Assembly (NCBI GenBank): GCA_964481395.1
Contig: CAYZYG010000002.1
Coordinates: 1-64,000 of the forward strand
From: JBFMFH01 sp964481395
GTDB taxonomy: Bacteria > Acidobacteriota > Vicinamibacteria > Vicinamibacterales > JAKQTR01
Reading direction: 5' to 3'
DNA: 64,000 bases
Made by a program: the position numbers and the translations under genes. The notes below the pieces were generated by a model. It made no database searches, was not told the DNA's origin, and worked only from the letters and a program-made list of their open reading frames with translations. This document shows positions 35,145 to 44,412 of this stretch, piece after piece; position 1 is the stretch's first letter; each line of letters opens with the position of its first letter.

Positions 35145-36114
35145 GCACGCCGCGCACGTCGTCGAGCGACTCGCAGTAGTACTGGCACAGGGGGCGCGTC
35201 CCGCTCGCCGGGATGTTGCCCCCGGCCATTCCAATCGTCGTAAAGCCCGCCAGGCGGATGGCGCAGACGCCAGCCCCGCTGTCCTCGATCCCGACCACGT
35301 GATGCCTTGCGTCGAACGGGATGCCAAGCCCCACGCGGCACGCCTCGGCATAGAGCCACGGATGCGGTTTCGGCGACAGTTCACCGAGCGTGCCCGCCTC
35401 GCGGCGCCCGAGCGGAAACCCGGCCGTAATGATGGCGTCGTAGAACTCGCGTGGATCGCCCATGCCCAGCGTGCGGAACGCGGCCACGAGCTCGGGCCAC
35501 GCCTTCTCGTGAAGCCCTGACGTCACGACGCCAATCTTCACGCCTCGCGCTTTCAGAGCGAGCAGGAAGTCCTTCAGCCCCGGCGCCGGTACGAACGCCG
35601 AGTCGCGCCCGCGTCCGTCGAGGATCGCCTGCATCTCGCGGTGCGTGTGGCGGAAGTAGTGGTGCCGCGCTTCCTCTACCGTGCGGTCGGGGCAATACTT
35701 GCGGATGCAGTACTCCAGGTGCTCCGACACGCTGAACCCGGAGACGAACGGCAGGTCGTCCTCGGCCAGCGAAAAGGACGGATCGCCGAGGAGGCTGGCC
35801 GTGGCCTGTTCGATCATCCAGACCCAGAACGGCTCGCTGCGGACGGTCGTACCGTCCAGATCCATCAGTACGGCGCGCACCGGCGCGTCGAGGCGTACCG
35901 GGTACACGGGATAGTAGGCGGGGTAGCCCAGGCCCGACGTGACCAGGGCTAGTGCGTGATCGGCGAAGACGACGAACTCGACGCGGCGATCCGCAGCCGT
36001 CAGGATGCGCTCCACCCCGTCGCGTCCCTGGTGGAACCGACCATCGCTCGTGCCGTCGAGTGAGACGAGGCCGTGGTCCTCGGGAAGAGGGCCGAGTCCT
36101 GGCAGCAGGGTCAC
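35107..36114 (-). CDS. HAD-superfamily phosphatase with N-terminal extension
   Basis: 335 aa. Motif I DLDGTTVRSEPF (about 88-99), motif II VVTSG, Lys in SPKPHPW, motif IV GIEDSGAG. This is the beta-phosphoglucomutase/phosphoglycolate-phosphatase branch. About 80 residues before motif I (HGLVSLDGTSDGRFHQGRDGV region) are not part of the HAD core and I do not recognise them. GTG 36114 overlaps the lutC stop (GTGA), so it is the last gene of the lut operon. Substrate unknown. Confidence 0.85.
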   Translation of the reverse strand: MTLLPGLGPLPEDHGLVSLDGTSDGRFHQGRDGVERILTAADRRVEFVVFADHALALVTSGLGYPAYYPVYPVRLDAPVRAVLMDLDGTTVRSEPFWVWMIEQATASLLGDPSFSLAEDDLPFVSGFSVSEHLEYCIRKYCPDRTVEEARHHYFRHTHREMQAILDGRGRDSAFVPAPGLKDFLLALKARGVKIGVVTSGLHEKAWPELVAAFRTLGMGDPREFYDAIITAGFPLGRREAGTLGELSPKPHPWLYAEACRVGLGIPFDARHHVVGIEDSGAGVCAIRLAGFTTIGMAGGNIPASGTRPLCQYYCESLDDVRGVLTSSLPASASLP

Positions 36115-36869
36115 GCGAGTTTCTCCGTCAGCAGCACGACGTGCAGGTGTTTCGGGCCGTGCACGCCGTGCGTCAAGGTCATCTCGATGTCGGCGGTCCG
36201 GCTCGGCCCCGTAATGAGCACGACGTTGCTGCTCTCCATCACCAGCGCCGGGTGGACCGCGAGCACGGTTGCGAGGTCCGGCTGGAGATCCCGGCTCCGC
36301 AGGACCGCGACGTGGACCGGCGGCAGCAGCGACGGGAGCCGTCCGCGCCCCGGCCCGCTCGCCAGGACGAGCGTCCCGCTCGCCGCGATGCCCGCGAGCG
36401 CGCCGGTCAGGCCGACACCGACCCGATCGAGGCCTGCCAGCACGGCTGCGCGCCCGTCCGCGTCGAGTGGCACATCATACGTCACCCGGCGAAGACCCCG
36501 CGCCACGAGCGAGTCGATCAGTCCCGGGCAGGGGAGTTGCGCGTCGTCCCAGCTGATGAAGTCGGTGGCGGCGTAGCGTTCGAGGATGGAGGCAACGGTG
36601 GCGGCGGCCTCGTCCGCGTCTCCGACATCGTGCACGTGCCCGCCCAGGGCCGTCAGCGCCGCGACGAAGGCATCGCGCAGCGCGACCCGATCATCACTCC
36701 GGGGGTGATGATCATGGCGGGCATCGTCGGCCCCGGGCTGTCCCAACCCGGGTCGCTGTTCAGCGCTGGACCGAATCCCGAATCCCGAATCGCGACTCCC
36801 GACCACCGCGGGCCCCTTCGTCAGCCCGTCCTTGATTGCCGAGAGAATGCGATCGCGCGCTTCGCTCAT
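36111..36869 (-). CDS. lutC: LutC-like lactate utilisation protein with repeat-derived linker
   Basis: 252 aa. LUD/YkgG domain: TDFISWDDAQL, GIAASGTLVLASGPGRGRL, HVAVLRSRDL, ESSNVVLITGPSRTADIEMTLTHGVHGP. With LutA and LutB it forms the cytoplasmic Fe-S enzyme that oxidises L-lactate to pyruvate. Residues about 18-60 are an extra linker, part of it (VGSRDSGFGIRSS) encoded by five heptamer units at 36771-36805, and the rest by a stretch containing a perfect 9-bp hairpin. The ATG overlaps the lutB stop. Confidence 0.9.
   Translation of the reverse strand: MSEARDRILSAIKDGLTKGPAVVGSRDSGFGIRSSAEQRPGLGQPGADDARHDHHPRSDDRVALRDAFVAALTALGGHVHDVGDADEAAATVASILERYAATDFISWDDAQLPCPGLIDSLVARGLRRVTYDVPLDADGRAAVLAGLDRVGVGLTGALAGIAASGTLVLASGPGRGRLPSLLPPVHVAVLRSRDLQPDLATVLAVHPALVMESSNVVLITGPSRTADIEMTLTHGVHGPKHLHVVLLTEKLA
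36771..36805. repeat. Five-unit heptamer array inside lutC
   Basis: CCGAATC three times, then GCGACTC and CCGACCA. It is translated in frame on the minus strand without damaging the downstream LUD domain. Confidence 0.85.
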
Positions 36870-38332
36870 GGCGACTCCCGGTCGCGCGCGGCGCGCCTGC
36901 GCCTCGCATCGAGAAACGACTCGGCCGCGGGTGCAGGGAAGTCGCGGGTGTCGGTCCACGCGCGCAGCGGGCCGGGCAGCCTCGGTATCCACCCGTCGCG
37001 TCCGGCGGCGGCACCCAGCGCGGCGGCCAGCCGGCCGGCCAGATGGAACAGGCGCGGGCGCGTCGCGAGGAACGCGTACGCCCGAACCCCGGCGCGAATC
37101 CAGCGCGGCATGAAGCCCGCTGCCGCAGCCTGCTGTCGGACCTTGACGAGCAGGCCCGGCAGATCGATCTTCACCGGGCATGCGTCGCGGCAGGCTCCGC
37201 AGAGGCTGCTGGCCTGCGCGAGTTCCGCCGACGTCGCCAGTCCCATGAGGCCTGGCGTCACGACCGATCCCATCGGCCCCGGGTACACGCTGGCGTACGC
37301 GTGGCCGCCCACTCGCTGGTAGACGGGGCACACGTTCAGGCAGGCGCCGCACCTGATGCAGTAGAGGATCTCGGCGAGATCCGAGCGGAGGATGCGGCTG
37401 CGGCCGTTGTCGATGATGACAACGTGCAGCTCGTCGGGGCCGTCGATCTCGCCAGGGTCGCCAGCGGCATGGCTGCGGCGCGGACCGGTCAGCCATGACG
37501 TGTAGACCGAGAGCGCCTGTCCCGTCGCGCTGCGGGCCAGCACCTGCAGGCAGGCCTCGAGATCCGCGACGGTCGCCACGACGCGCTCGAGACCGAGCAG
37601 CGCCACGTGCACGCGCGGCGCCGTCGTCGTCAGCCGGCCGTTGCCTTCGTTGGTCACGAGACAGATGGTTCCCGTTTCGGCGACAGCGAAGTTCGCACCG
37701 CTGATGCCCATGCCCGCCTGGAGGAACTCCGCACGCAGGCGCCGGCGCGCGAACGCGGTCATCGCCGGGATGTCGGCGACGTCCGCAGGCGGCGCTCCGA
37801 GCCGCTGGCGGAACAGCGTCGCGACATCGTCCCGGCCGAGATGGATGATCGGCGTGATGATGTGCGAGGGCTGATCGCCCGCGATCTGGACCACCCACTC
37901 GCCCAGATCCGTTTCGACGACGCGGATGCCCGCGGCGCCGAGCGCCTGGTTGAGACCGATCTCCTCGCTGACCATCGACTTCGACTTGACCGCGCTCCGG
38001 ATGCCGCGTTCGCAGGCGATCTGCGTGACGATCCGGGTGGCGTCCCCCGCCGTCTCCGCCCAGTGCACCGTGCAGCCGCGGGCCTCGGCCGCCGTGGCGA
38101 ACTGCCAGAGATGGACGTCGAGGCCTTCGATGGCACGAGCCCGCGCGGCCCGGGCGCGGTCGCGGAGCGCGTCCGCAGCGCCTGCCGCCTCGAACGCCGC
38201 GGTCCGGCCTCCGCTGAGACGCGCGGTCGTGGACCCCAGCGCGCGGCGGAGCCGTCCGTCGGCCAGCGATTCTTCGACACGGGCGTGGAACCGCGTGGCG
38301 CCGGCCCGGTACTCCAGAGGCCCGCTATCCAT
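36866..38332 (-). CDS. lutB: LutB-like iron-sulfur subunit of lactate oxidase
   Basis: 488 aa. An LUD domain (SKSMVSEEIGLNQAL, GANFAVAETGTICLVTNEGN) is followed by two [4Fe-4S] motifs, CIRCGACLNVCPVY and CGACRDACPVKI. The length is that of YkgF/LutB. It overlaps lutA by 8 bp and lutC by 4 bp, so the three are made together. Confidence 0.94.
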   Translation of the reverse strand: MDSGPLEYRAGATRFHARVEESLADGRLRRALGSTTARLSGGRTAAFEAAGAADALRDRARAARARAIEGLDVHLWQFATAAEARGCTVHWAETAGDATRIVTQIACERGIRSAVKSKSMVSEEIGLNQALGAAGIRVVETDLGEWVVQIAGDQPSHIITPIIHLGRDDVATLFRQRLGAPPADVADIPAMTAFARRRLRAEFLQAGMGISGANFAVAETGTICLVTNEGNGRLTTTAPRVHVALLGLERVVATVADLEACLQVLARSATGQALSVYTSWLTGPRRSHAAGDPGEIDGPDELHVVIIDNGRSRILRSDLAEILYCIRCGACLNVCPVYQRVGGHAYASVYPGPMGSVVTPGLMGLATSAELAQASSLCGACRDACPVKIDLPGLLVKVRQQAAAAGFMPRWIRAGVRAYAFLATRPRLFHLAGRLAAALGAAAGRDGWIPRLPGPLRAWTDTRDFPAPAAESFLDARRRRAARDRESP

Positions 38333-39065
38333 CCTGCCCCTCGACGAGGAGTTCGGCGACGTGCCGGACCCGCACCCGGCTGCCGCGCCGGCGCAGTCCG
38401 CCGCCGATGTGCATCAGACAGCTCACGTCCGTTGCCACGACGGTGTCAGCGCGGCTCGATTCGATCGCGGTGATCTTGGCCTGCAGCATGTCCCCGGAGA
38501 GATGCGCCATCTTGACGGCGAACAGTCCGCCGAAGCCGCAGCATGCCTCCCCGTCCGGTAGGTCCGTCACCGCGGCGCCGGCGACGGAGGCCAGCAGCCG
38601 TCTCGGCTGTTCGCGGAGTCCGAGTCCTCGCAGGCCGTGGCACGAAGCGTGGTACGCGACCCTCCCGCCCGTGTGTGCGCCGGTGGCCGAGACGCCGAGG
38701 ACATCGGTCAGGAACTGGCACAGTTCGTACGTGCGACCGGCCAGTTCGCGAGCCCGAGCGGCGTAGGGGTCTGCCGTGTCGAAGATCTCCGGGAAGTGAT
38801 TGACGATCATGTCCGCGCACGATCCGGACGGGACGACGATGGGGTGGGGGCTGGCGGAGAAAACGTCGATGGTATGACGGGCCATCGCGCGGGCCTCGTC
38901 GAGGCAGCCGCCGTTGAAGGCGGGCTGGCCGCAGCACGTCTGATCGAGCGGCACGTCGACCTGCAGGCCCTGGCGCTCGAGCAGGGTGACGGCCGCCTCG
39001 GCCACGTGGGGGCAGAAGCGATCCACGAGGCAGGTGACGAGCAACTGGACGCGCGTCGGCCTCAT
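38325..39065 (-). CDS. lutA: LutA-like CCG-domain subunit of lactate oxidase
   Basis: 246 aa. Two CCG-type Cys sets: TCLVDRFCP with QTCCGQPAFNGG, and HASCH with EACCGFGGLF. The family (YkgE/LutA, GlcF-like) binds the clusters that accept electrons from lactate. ATG 39065 is used; longer frames upstream are non-coding and include a heptamer array. TATCTT lies 9 nt before the ATG and may be a -10 element with a very short leader. Confidence 0.93.
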   Translation of the reverse strand: MRPTRVQLLVTCLVDRFCPHVAEAAVTLLERQGLQVDVPLDQTCCGQPAFNGGCLDEARAMARHTIDVFSASPHPIVVPSGSCADMIVNHFPEIFDTADPYAARARELAGRTYELCQFLTDVLGVSATGAHTGGRVAYHASCHGLRGLGLREQPRRLLASVAGAAVTDLPDGEACCGFGGLFAVKMAHLSGDMLQAKITAIESSRADTVVATDVSCLMHIGGGLRRRGSRVRVRHVAELLVEGQDG

Positions 39066-39085
39066 GGCCACGTGAAGATAGCTGT

Positions 39086-39120
39086 CGGGACCAGGGGTCC
39101 GGGGCCCGGGCCCCGAGTGC
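39086..39120. repeat. Five-unit heptamer array upstream of lutA
   Basis: CGGGACC, AGGGGTC, CGGGGCC, CGGGCCC, CGAGTGC. It starts 21 bp upstream of the lutA start. Confidence 0.7.
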
Positions 39121-39184
39121 CGCTCCGCACCGGAGCTCAGACTCGGCTGTGGTCGGCCTCCGGTTTCAGTGGGCACGGTCCATC

Positions 39185-40252
39185 CTATCTCGCGCGGAGG
39201 TACTGATTGGGCCACGAGATGTCGTGCCCGAGCGCCTTGGCCGCCTTGAGCGGCCAGTACGGGTCGCGCAGCATCTCGCGTGCGAGCAGCACGAGGTCCG
39301 CCTGCTCGTTCCGGATGATCTGGTCTGCCTGCTGCGGCGACGTGATCATGCCGACGGCTGCCGTCAGCATCGGCACCGTGTCCTTGATGCGCTGCGAGAA
39401 GGGAACCTGGTAGCCGGCCCCCGCAGGGATCGCGATGCCCGACGCGATCCCGCCGGACGAACAGTCGACGAGATCGACGCCGTAGGGCGCGATGTGGTGG
39501 GCCAGCGCCACCGAGTTGTCACCCGTCCAGCCCGCATCGTCCCAGTCGGTGGCCGAGATGCGCAGAAAGAGGGGCAGATCCTCAGGCCACTCGCGGCGCA
39601 CCGCGCGGCAGACGTCCTTCACGATGCGCACACGGTTGTCGTACTTTCCGCCGTAGCGATCCGTCCGCCGGTTCGTCAGCGGCGACAGGAACTCGTGGAG
39701 GAGGTACCCGTGCGCGGCGTGGATCTCGATCACCTTGAACCCCGCGTCGCGGGCGCGCCGGGCGGCCTCACGGAAGTGGCCGACGATCGCCGCGATGCCC
39801 TCCTCGTCCAGCGCGTGAGGCACCGGGGATCGCTCATCGAACGGAATCGCACTCGGCGCGACGACATCCCATCCGCCGTCTGCGGGCGCGACCGCGCGGC
39901 CGCCCTCCCACGGCGGGGCTGTGCTCGCCTTGCGGCCGGCGTGAGCCAGCTGGATGCCGGGCACCGCACCCTGCGCCTCGATGAACCGGGCCAGCCGGCT
40001 CAGGCCCGCGACGTGGTCATCGCTCCAGATGCCGAGGTCCGCCGGGCTGATGCGTCCTCGCGGCTCGACAGCCGTGGCTTCAGTCATGACCAGGCCGGCA
40101 CCTCCGACGGCGCGGGTGCCGAGGTGCACCAGGTGCCAGTCGGTGGCGAAGCCATCGACGCACGAGTACTGGCACATGGGCGACACGCCGATCCGGTTCC
40201 GAAACGTGATCGATCGAATGGTGAGCGGGCTGAACAGATGCGGCAGCGACAC
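39185..40252 (-). CDS. NADPH-dependent ene-reductase, YqjM-like Old Yellow Enzyme
   Basis: 355 aa. PMCQYSC holds the Cys typical of the YqjM class, and IEIHAAHGYLLHEFLSPLTNRRTDRYGG is the FMN/substrate signature. The end VLLAREMLRDPYWPLKAA is also characteristic. It reduces activated C=C bonds with NADPH. The start is GTG 40252 with AGGAG 9 nt upstream; the frame extends upstream on this strand but that part is antisense to the ABC gene. Confidence 0.93.
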   Translation of the reverse strand: MSLPHLFSPLTIRSITFRNRIGVSPMCQYSCVDGFATDWHLVHLGTRAVGGAGLVMTEATAVEPRGRISPADLGIWSDDHVAGLSRLARFIEAQGAVPGIQLAHAGRKASTAPPWEGGRAVAPADGGWDVVAPSAIPFDERSPVPHALDEEGIAAIVGHFREAARRARDAGFKVIEIHAAHGYLLHEFLSPLTNRRTDRYGGKYDNRVRIVKDVCRAVRREWPEDLPLFLRISATDWDDAGWTGDNSVALAHHIAPYGVDLVDCSSGGIASGIAIPAGAGYQVPFSQRIKDTVPMLTAAVGMITSPQQADQIIRNEQADLVLLAREMLRDPYWPLKAAKALGHDISWPNQYLRAR

Positions 40253-40342
40253 GAGGTCAGTCTCCTGGGCGCGGATGCGCCGACGCGCTCGTGGTGCGCG
40301 TGGGCGAACCGGCTTTGGTAGGATAGCCCAGCGAGACACCCG

Positions 40343-41122
40343 ATGGCTCCTACTCTGTCTGCCCGCTCGCTCGTCAAACGTTTTGGTGCGGTCCAGGCGG
40401 TCCGCGAGGTCAGCCTCGACGTCGCTGCCGGCGAGGTGGTGGGGTTGCTCGGCCCGAACGGCGCCGGCAAGACGACGACGCTCAGGATGCTGGCCGGGAT
40501 TCTGACGCCCGACTCGGGGGCGGTGCACGTGGCCGGCATCGACATCCATGCCAGCCCGCTCGAGGCCAAGCGGCGGCTGGGCTTTCTCTCGGGCGATACG
40601 CAGCTCTACCAGCGACTGTCTACGGTCGAAGTCCTGCGGTACTTCGGCGGCCTGTACGGGATGGACCGGGGCAGGCTGGAAACCCGGATCGCGCAGCTGA
40701 CCGACGAGCTCGAAATGGGAACATTCGCCTCGCGGCCGTGCGGCACGCTGTCGAGCGGCCAGAAGCAGCGGGCCAACATCGCCCGGGCGTTCCTCCACGA
40801 TCCGGACCTGCTCATCCTCGATGAGCCCACGGTCGCGCTGGACGTCGTCTCCGGGCAGTTCATCGTCGAGTCGATCAGGCGCCAGCGGGCGGCCGGACGT
40901 GCCGTGCTGTTCTCGACGCACATCATGAGCGAGGCGGAGTACCTGTGCGATCGAATCCTGCTGCTGCACGAGGGGCTGATCGTCGACAGCGGCACGCTGG
41001 CGGATCTCCTCGCACGCACGGGGGCCCTCAATCTCACCGATGCGTTCCTCCACCACGCGGCCAGGCGCGGCGAAGGATCCGCCGGCAGGCGTGACGCGGC
41101 CGGAGGGGAGTGGCGCGCATGA
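40343..41122 (+). CDS. ABC transporter ATPase, NatA-like
   Basis: 259 aa. Walker A GPNGAGKTT (37-45), Q-loop region, signature LSSGQKQR, Walker B LLILDEPT, H-loop STH. The sequence groups with NatA/CcmA-type exporters. It shares a start/stop overlap with the permease-CPBP gene, with which it must form the transporter. TAGGAT lies 18 nt before the ATG as a possible -10. Confidence 0.93.
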   Translation: MAPTLSARSLVKRFGAVQAVREVSLDVAAGEVVGLLGPNGAGKTTTLRMLAGILTPDSGAVHVAGIDIHASPLEAKRRLGFLSGDTQLYQRLSTVEVLRYFGGLYGMDRGRLETRIAQLTDELEMGTFASRPCGTLSSGQKQRANIARAFLHDPDLLILDEPTVALDVVSGQFIVESIRRQRAAGRAVLFSTHIMSEAEYLCDRILLLHEGLIVDSGTLADLLARTGALNLTDAFLHHAARRGEGSAGRRDAAGGEWRA

Positions 41123-43278
41123 GACCCGGCATCGTCCGCACGATTCTGCTGAAGGAACTGCGCGAGACTCTGCGGGACCGCCGCACGCTCACGATGATGA
41201 TCGTGCTGCCCGTGCTGCTCTACCCGCTGATGATCATCGGGTTCGGCAAGCTGCAGGCCTCGCAGCAGGAAGCCACAGAAGCCCGGACGTCGCGCGTGGC
41301 CGTGTGGGGTAGCGGGCCTGCGGCGATTGTCGACGCGCTCGCGACGGATGGGAAGATCCGTCTCGACGTCGGGGCCGAGGCCCCGGAGGACATCCGCAAG
41401 GCCATCGAGTCCGGATCGCTCGAGCGGCCGCCGCTCGAAGCCGCGCCAGACGACGAGTCGGCCGAGAGCGGGCGTCGTCGGGACGACCGCCGGGCGGAGG
41501 TCGTGAACCCCGTGCTGCTGGCGGCCCGCGCCGCTGTCGAGCAGCGCCGGACGGACGCGGTGGTCGTCTTCTGGCCAGGCCTCGACGAAGCCGTGTCCGG
41601 CGAGAGAGCCGGCCTCGTGTCCGTGTATTTCGACTCCGTGCGGGAAGATTCCCTCGAGGCGCGCGAACGAATCGTGGAGCGGCTCGGCGAGTACCGGCGG
41701 GATCTGGTGGCCAGCCGCCAGCAGGCGCGGGGCCTCGACGCCGGGTTCGCGACGGGCCTCGACATCCGCTCGTCCGACGTCGCACCGCAGGAGCGGAAGA
41801 GCGGCCAGATCCTCGGGCTGTTCCTGCCGTTCATCCTGGTGACCATGTCGCTGCTCGGCGGGTTCTATCCAGCCATCGATCTCACGGCTGGCGAGAAGGA
41901 GCGCGGGACGATGCAGACGCTGCTCTGCGCGCCGCTGCGGCCCATCGAGATCATCACCGGGAAGTTCCTCGCCGTCTGGACCGTCTGTCTGATCGCCGCG
42001 CTGGCCAACGTCATCTCCCTCGGGGCGACCGTCATGCGCATCGTTCCCGGCGAGCAGTTGAGCGTGTCGCCCGGGACCCTCGCGCTGGCGTTCGTGATGC
42101 TCGTGCCGGTCACGCTCCTGTTCTCGGCCGTGTTCCTGGCGCTCGCCTCGTTCGCCAAGGACTTCAAGGACGGCCAGAACTTCCTCACGCCCGTCTACAT
42201 GGCGCTCGCCATGCCGGCTGGCGTGTCGATGCTGCGGGGCATCGAGCTGAATGCGTGGACGGCGTTCGTGCCGGTCGTCAACATCGCGCTGCTCATCAAG
42301 GCGCTGCTCCTGTCGGAGGCCGCCGCCGAACTCGTGTTCCTCACGCTCGTGTCATCGACGGCGTATGCCGTGCTGGCGCTGCTGCTCGCGGCTCGTGTGT
42401 TCGAACGCGAACAGGTGCTGCTCGGCGGCCGCGACACGATGCGCGGCCTGTTCGGTCTGGAACGGGGCCGCCGGTCATCACCGAGCCCCAGCTTCGCCCT
42501 CGCCGCGTTCGCCGGCGTGATGGTGCTGACCTTCTACGTCAGCCTCGTCCTCGAGGACGCCCACATCGTCACGACCCTGCTCGTAACCGAGTACGGCTTC
42601 TTCCTGCTGCCGACCATTGCCCTGGTCCTCGCGTTCAGGTTTCCCGTCCGCGAGACGCTGTCGCTCAGGCGGCCGCCTGTGCTGGGCCTGCTGGCCGCCG
42701 TCCTGATTGGCGCCTCGGCGTGGACGTTCGCGGCCGGTGTGCTCGCGCGGCTGCTGCCGCCGCCCGACTCGCTGATCAAGGCCATGGAGCGGTTGCTTCT
42801 GCTCGACGGGTCGGAGGCGCCGCTGTGGGCCGTGTGGCTGGTCATCGCGGTCACGCCGGCGCTCTGCGAGGAGTTCTTCTTCAGGGGCCTGGCGCTGTCA
42901 GGACTCAGGAAGCTGGGCCTCTGGCCTGCGCTGCTGACCACGGCCCTGATCTTCGGTCTGGCTCACGCGTCGATCTACCGCTTGCTGCCGACGATGTTCC
43001 TCGGACTCGTGCTGACGTGGCTCGTTTGGCGCACAGGGTCCATCTGGACCGGAGTCGTGGCACATGCGCTCAACAACGGCATTGCCGCGTCGCTGGTCTA
43101 TTCGCCGGAGCTGGCGGCGCTCGTCGGGGCGGAGGAGTCGGCCTACCTCGACTGGAAGCTCACCCTCGGCGGGACGGTCGTGCTGATCCTGGGGCTGCTG
43201 GTGCTCCGGCTGCCACGCGCGGGAGCCGAGCCCCCCGGCCGCCACGATCCGGCCATCGCCGCCCGCCGCGCCGCGTGA
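41119..43278 (+). CDS. ABC permease (NatB-like) fused to a CPBP intramembrane protease domain
   Basis: 719 aa. Residues 1-450: ABC2-type permease with one N-terminal span, a roughly 200-residue extracytoplasmic loop, then five or six spans (LFLPFILVTMSLLGGFYP, FLAVWTVCLIAALANVISLG and others). Residues about 480-700: CPBP/Abi domain with CEEFFFRG (E584, E585), FGLAHASIYR and AHALNNG, the metal-binding residues of CAAX-type proteases. The ATG overlaps the ATPase stop, with GGAGGGGAG upstream. The cargo is unknown; the protease half may process it. Confidence 0.9.
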   Translation: MRPGIVRTILLKELRETLRDRRTLTMMIVLPVLLYPLMIIGFGKLQASQQEATEARTSRVAVWGSGPAAIVDALATDGKIRLDVGAEAPEDIRKAIESGSLERPPLEAAPDDESAESGRRRDDRRAEVVNPVLLAARAAVEQRRTDAVVVFWPGLDEAVSGERAGLVSVYFDSVREDSLEARERIVERLGEYRRDLVASRQQARGLDAGFATGLDIRSSDVAPQERKSGQILGLFLPFILVTMSLLGGFYPAIDLTAGEKERGTMQTLLCAPLRPIEIITGKFLAVWTVCLIAALANVISLGATVMRIVPGEQLSVSPGTLALAFVMLVPVTLLFSAVFLALASFAKDFKDGQNFLTPVYMALAMPAGVSMLRGIELNAWTAFVPVVNIALLIKALLLSEAAAELVFLTLVSSTAYAVLALLLAARVFEREQVLLGGRDTMRGLFGLERGRRSSPSPSFALAAFAGVMVLTFYVSLVLEDAHIVTTLLVTEYGFFLLPTIALVLAFRFPVRETLSLRRPPVLGLLAAVLIGASAWTFAAGVLARLLPPPDSLIKAMERLLLLDGSEAPLWAVWLVIAVTPALCEEFFFRGLALSGLRKLGLWPALLTTALIFGLAHASIYRLLPTMFLGLVLTWLVWRTGSIWTGVVAHALNNGIAASLVYSPELAALVGAEESAYLDWKLTLGGTVVLILGLLVLRLPRAGAEPPGRHDPAIAARRAA

Positions 43279-43325
43279 GGGGCCGCGCAGGACGGCCGTT
43301 CCCAGAGCGATGGCCGCTCAGAACC

Positions 43326-43353
43326 GGTCCCCGGTCCCCGATCCCCGGTCCCT
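43326..43353. repeat. Four-unit heptamer array between convergent genes
   Basis: GGTCCCC, GGTCCCC, GATCCCC, GGTCCCT; it touches the stop codon of the quinone-oxidoreductase-like gene. Confidence 0.75.
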
Positions 43354-44356
43354 ACTGAATTCGCAGCACGATCTTCCCGAACTGATCCGCGTGGTCCATC
43401 CGTTCGTGCGAGGCGGGCGCGTCGGCCAGAGGAAAGACCCGATCGATCACGGGCTTCAGTCCCCCGCCGAACAGCCGCACCATCGCCTGGAACTCTGCCG
43501 GCGTGCCCATGGTCGTGCCGAGCACCGAGAGCTGCTTCCAGAAGATGCGCCGCACTTCGACCGTGGTGGGCGACCCGGTCGTGGCACCGAAGTTGACCAG
43601 TCGTCCGCCCGGCTTGAGGACCTCGATGAGCACCGGCCACGCGTCGCGCCCGGCGCTGTCGATGACCACGTCGGGGCCGTCCGGACACAGGGCCGTCAGC
43701 GCCTTGCCCCAGCCCTCGGACCGGTAGTTGACCCCCCCCACGGCGCCCATCTGCACGGCGCGTTCGATCTTCCGATCGCTGCCGGACGTGACGAACACGC
43801 GGGCGCCGAGGTGCTGTGCGAACAGCATGGCCAGCGTAGCCACGCCGCCGCCGATGCCCGTGACGAGCACCGTTTCGCCTAACTGTACCCGGGCGCGCGT
43901 GACGACCGCGCGGTACGCGGTCAGCCCTCCCAACGGAATGGCGGCGGCCTCTTCCCAGGTGAGGGGGATCGGCTTCGGGGCCACGTTGGTGGCCGGGACC
44001 GCAACCATCTCCGCGTACGTGCCGTTGTCCGGCAGACCGAGGATCCGGTAACGCGCTCCCTGCGCCCGATCGTCGTCTCCCCATTCGAGGCTGGGGTTGA
44101 TGACGACATCCGTTCCCTGGAGAGCTGGGTGGACCCCGTCGCCCACCTGCTCGACCACGCCGGCCCCGTCGGAGCCGAGAATGATCGGGAGCCTGATCCC
44201 GGCGTAGAGCCCGTGACGGATCCACGCGTCGCGGTGGTTCAGGGCCGCCGCCTTCAGGCGCACGACCACTTCACCCGGTCCCGGTACGGGATCGGGCACG
44301 TCCTGGAGCACCAGCTTCTCAGGGCCTCCCAGTTCGCTCAGCACGACAGCTTTCAT
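43352..44356 (-). CDS. Zinc-type alcohol dehydrogenase / quinone oxidoreductase family (MDR)
   Basis: 334 aa. GroES-like part with LNHRDAWIRHGLY and GSDGAGVVEQVG, then a Rossmann fold with VLVTGIGGGVATLA. The Cys/His set of the structural zinc is missing, as in the quinone-oxidoreductase branch. ATG 44356 follows GGAG at 8-9 nt. NAD(P)H-dependent reduction of a quinone or enone is likely; the substrate is not readable. Confidence 0.88.
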   Translation of the reverse strand: MKAVVLSELGGPEKLVLQDVPDPVPGPGEVVVRLKAAALNHRDAWIRHGLYAGIRLPIILGSDGAGVVEQVGDGVHPALQGTDVVINPSLEWGDDDRAQGARYRILGLPDNGTYAEMVAVPATNVAPKPIPLTWEEAAAIPLGGLTAYRAVVTRARVQLGETVLVTGIGGGVATLAMLFAQHLGARVFVTSGSDRKIERAVQMGAVGGVNYRSEGWGKALTALCPDGPDVVIDSAGRDAWPVLIEVLKPGGRLVNFGATTGSPTTVEVRRIFWKQLSVLGTTMGTPAEFQAMVRLFGGGLKPVIDRVFPLADAPASHERMDHADQFGKIVLRIQ

Positions 44357-44412
44357 GACAGGTGCTCCAAGGGGCGGTGGTGCGTTCCGCACGCGCGGGG
44401 TGACGCGTCCGC

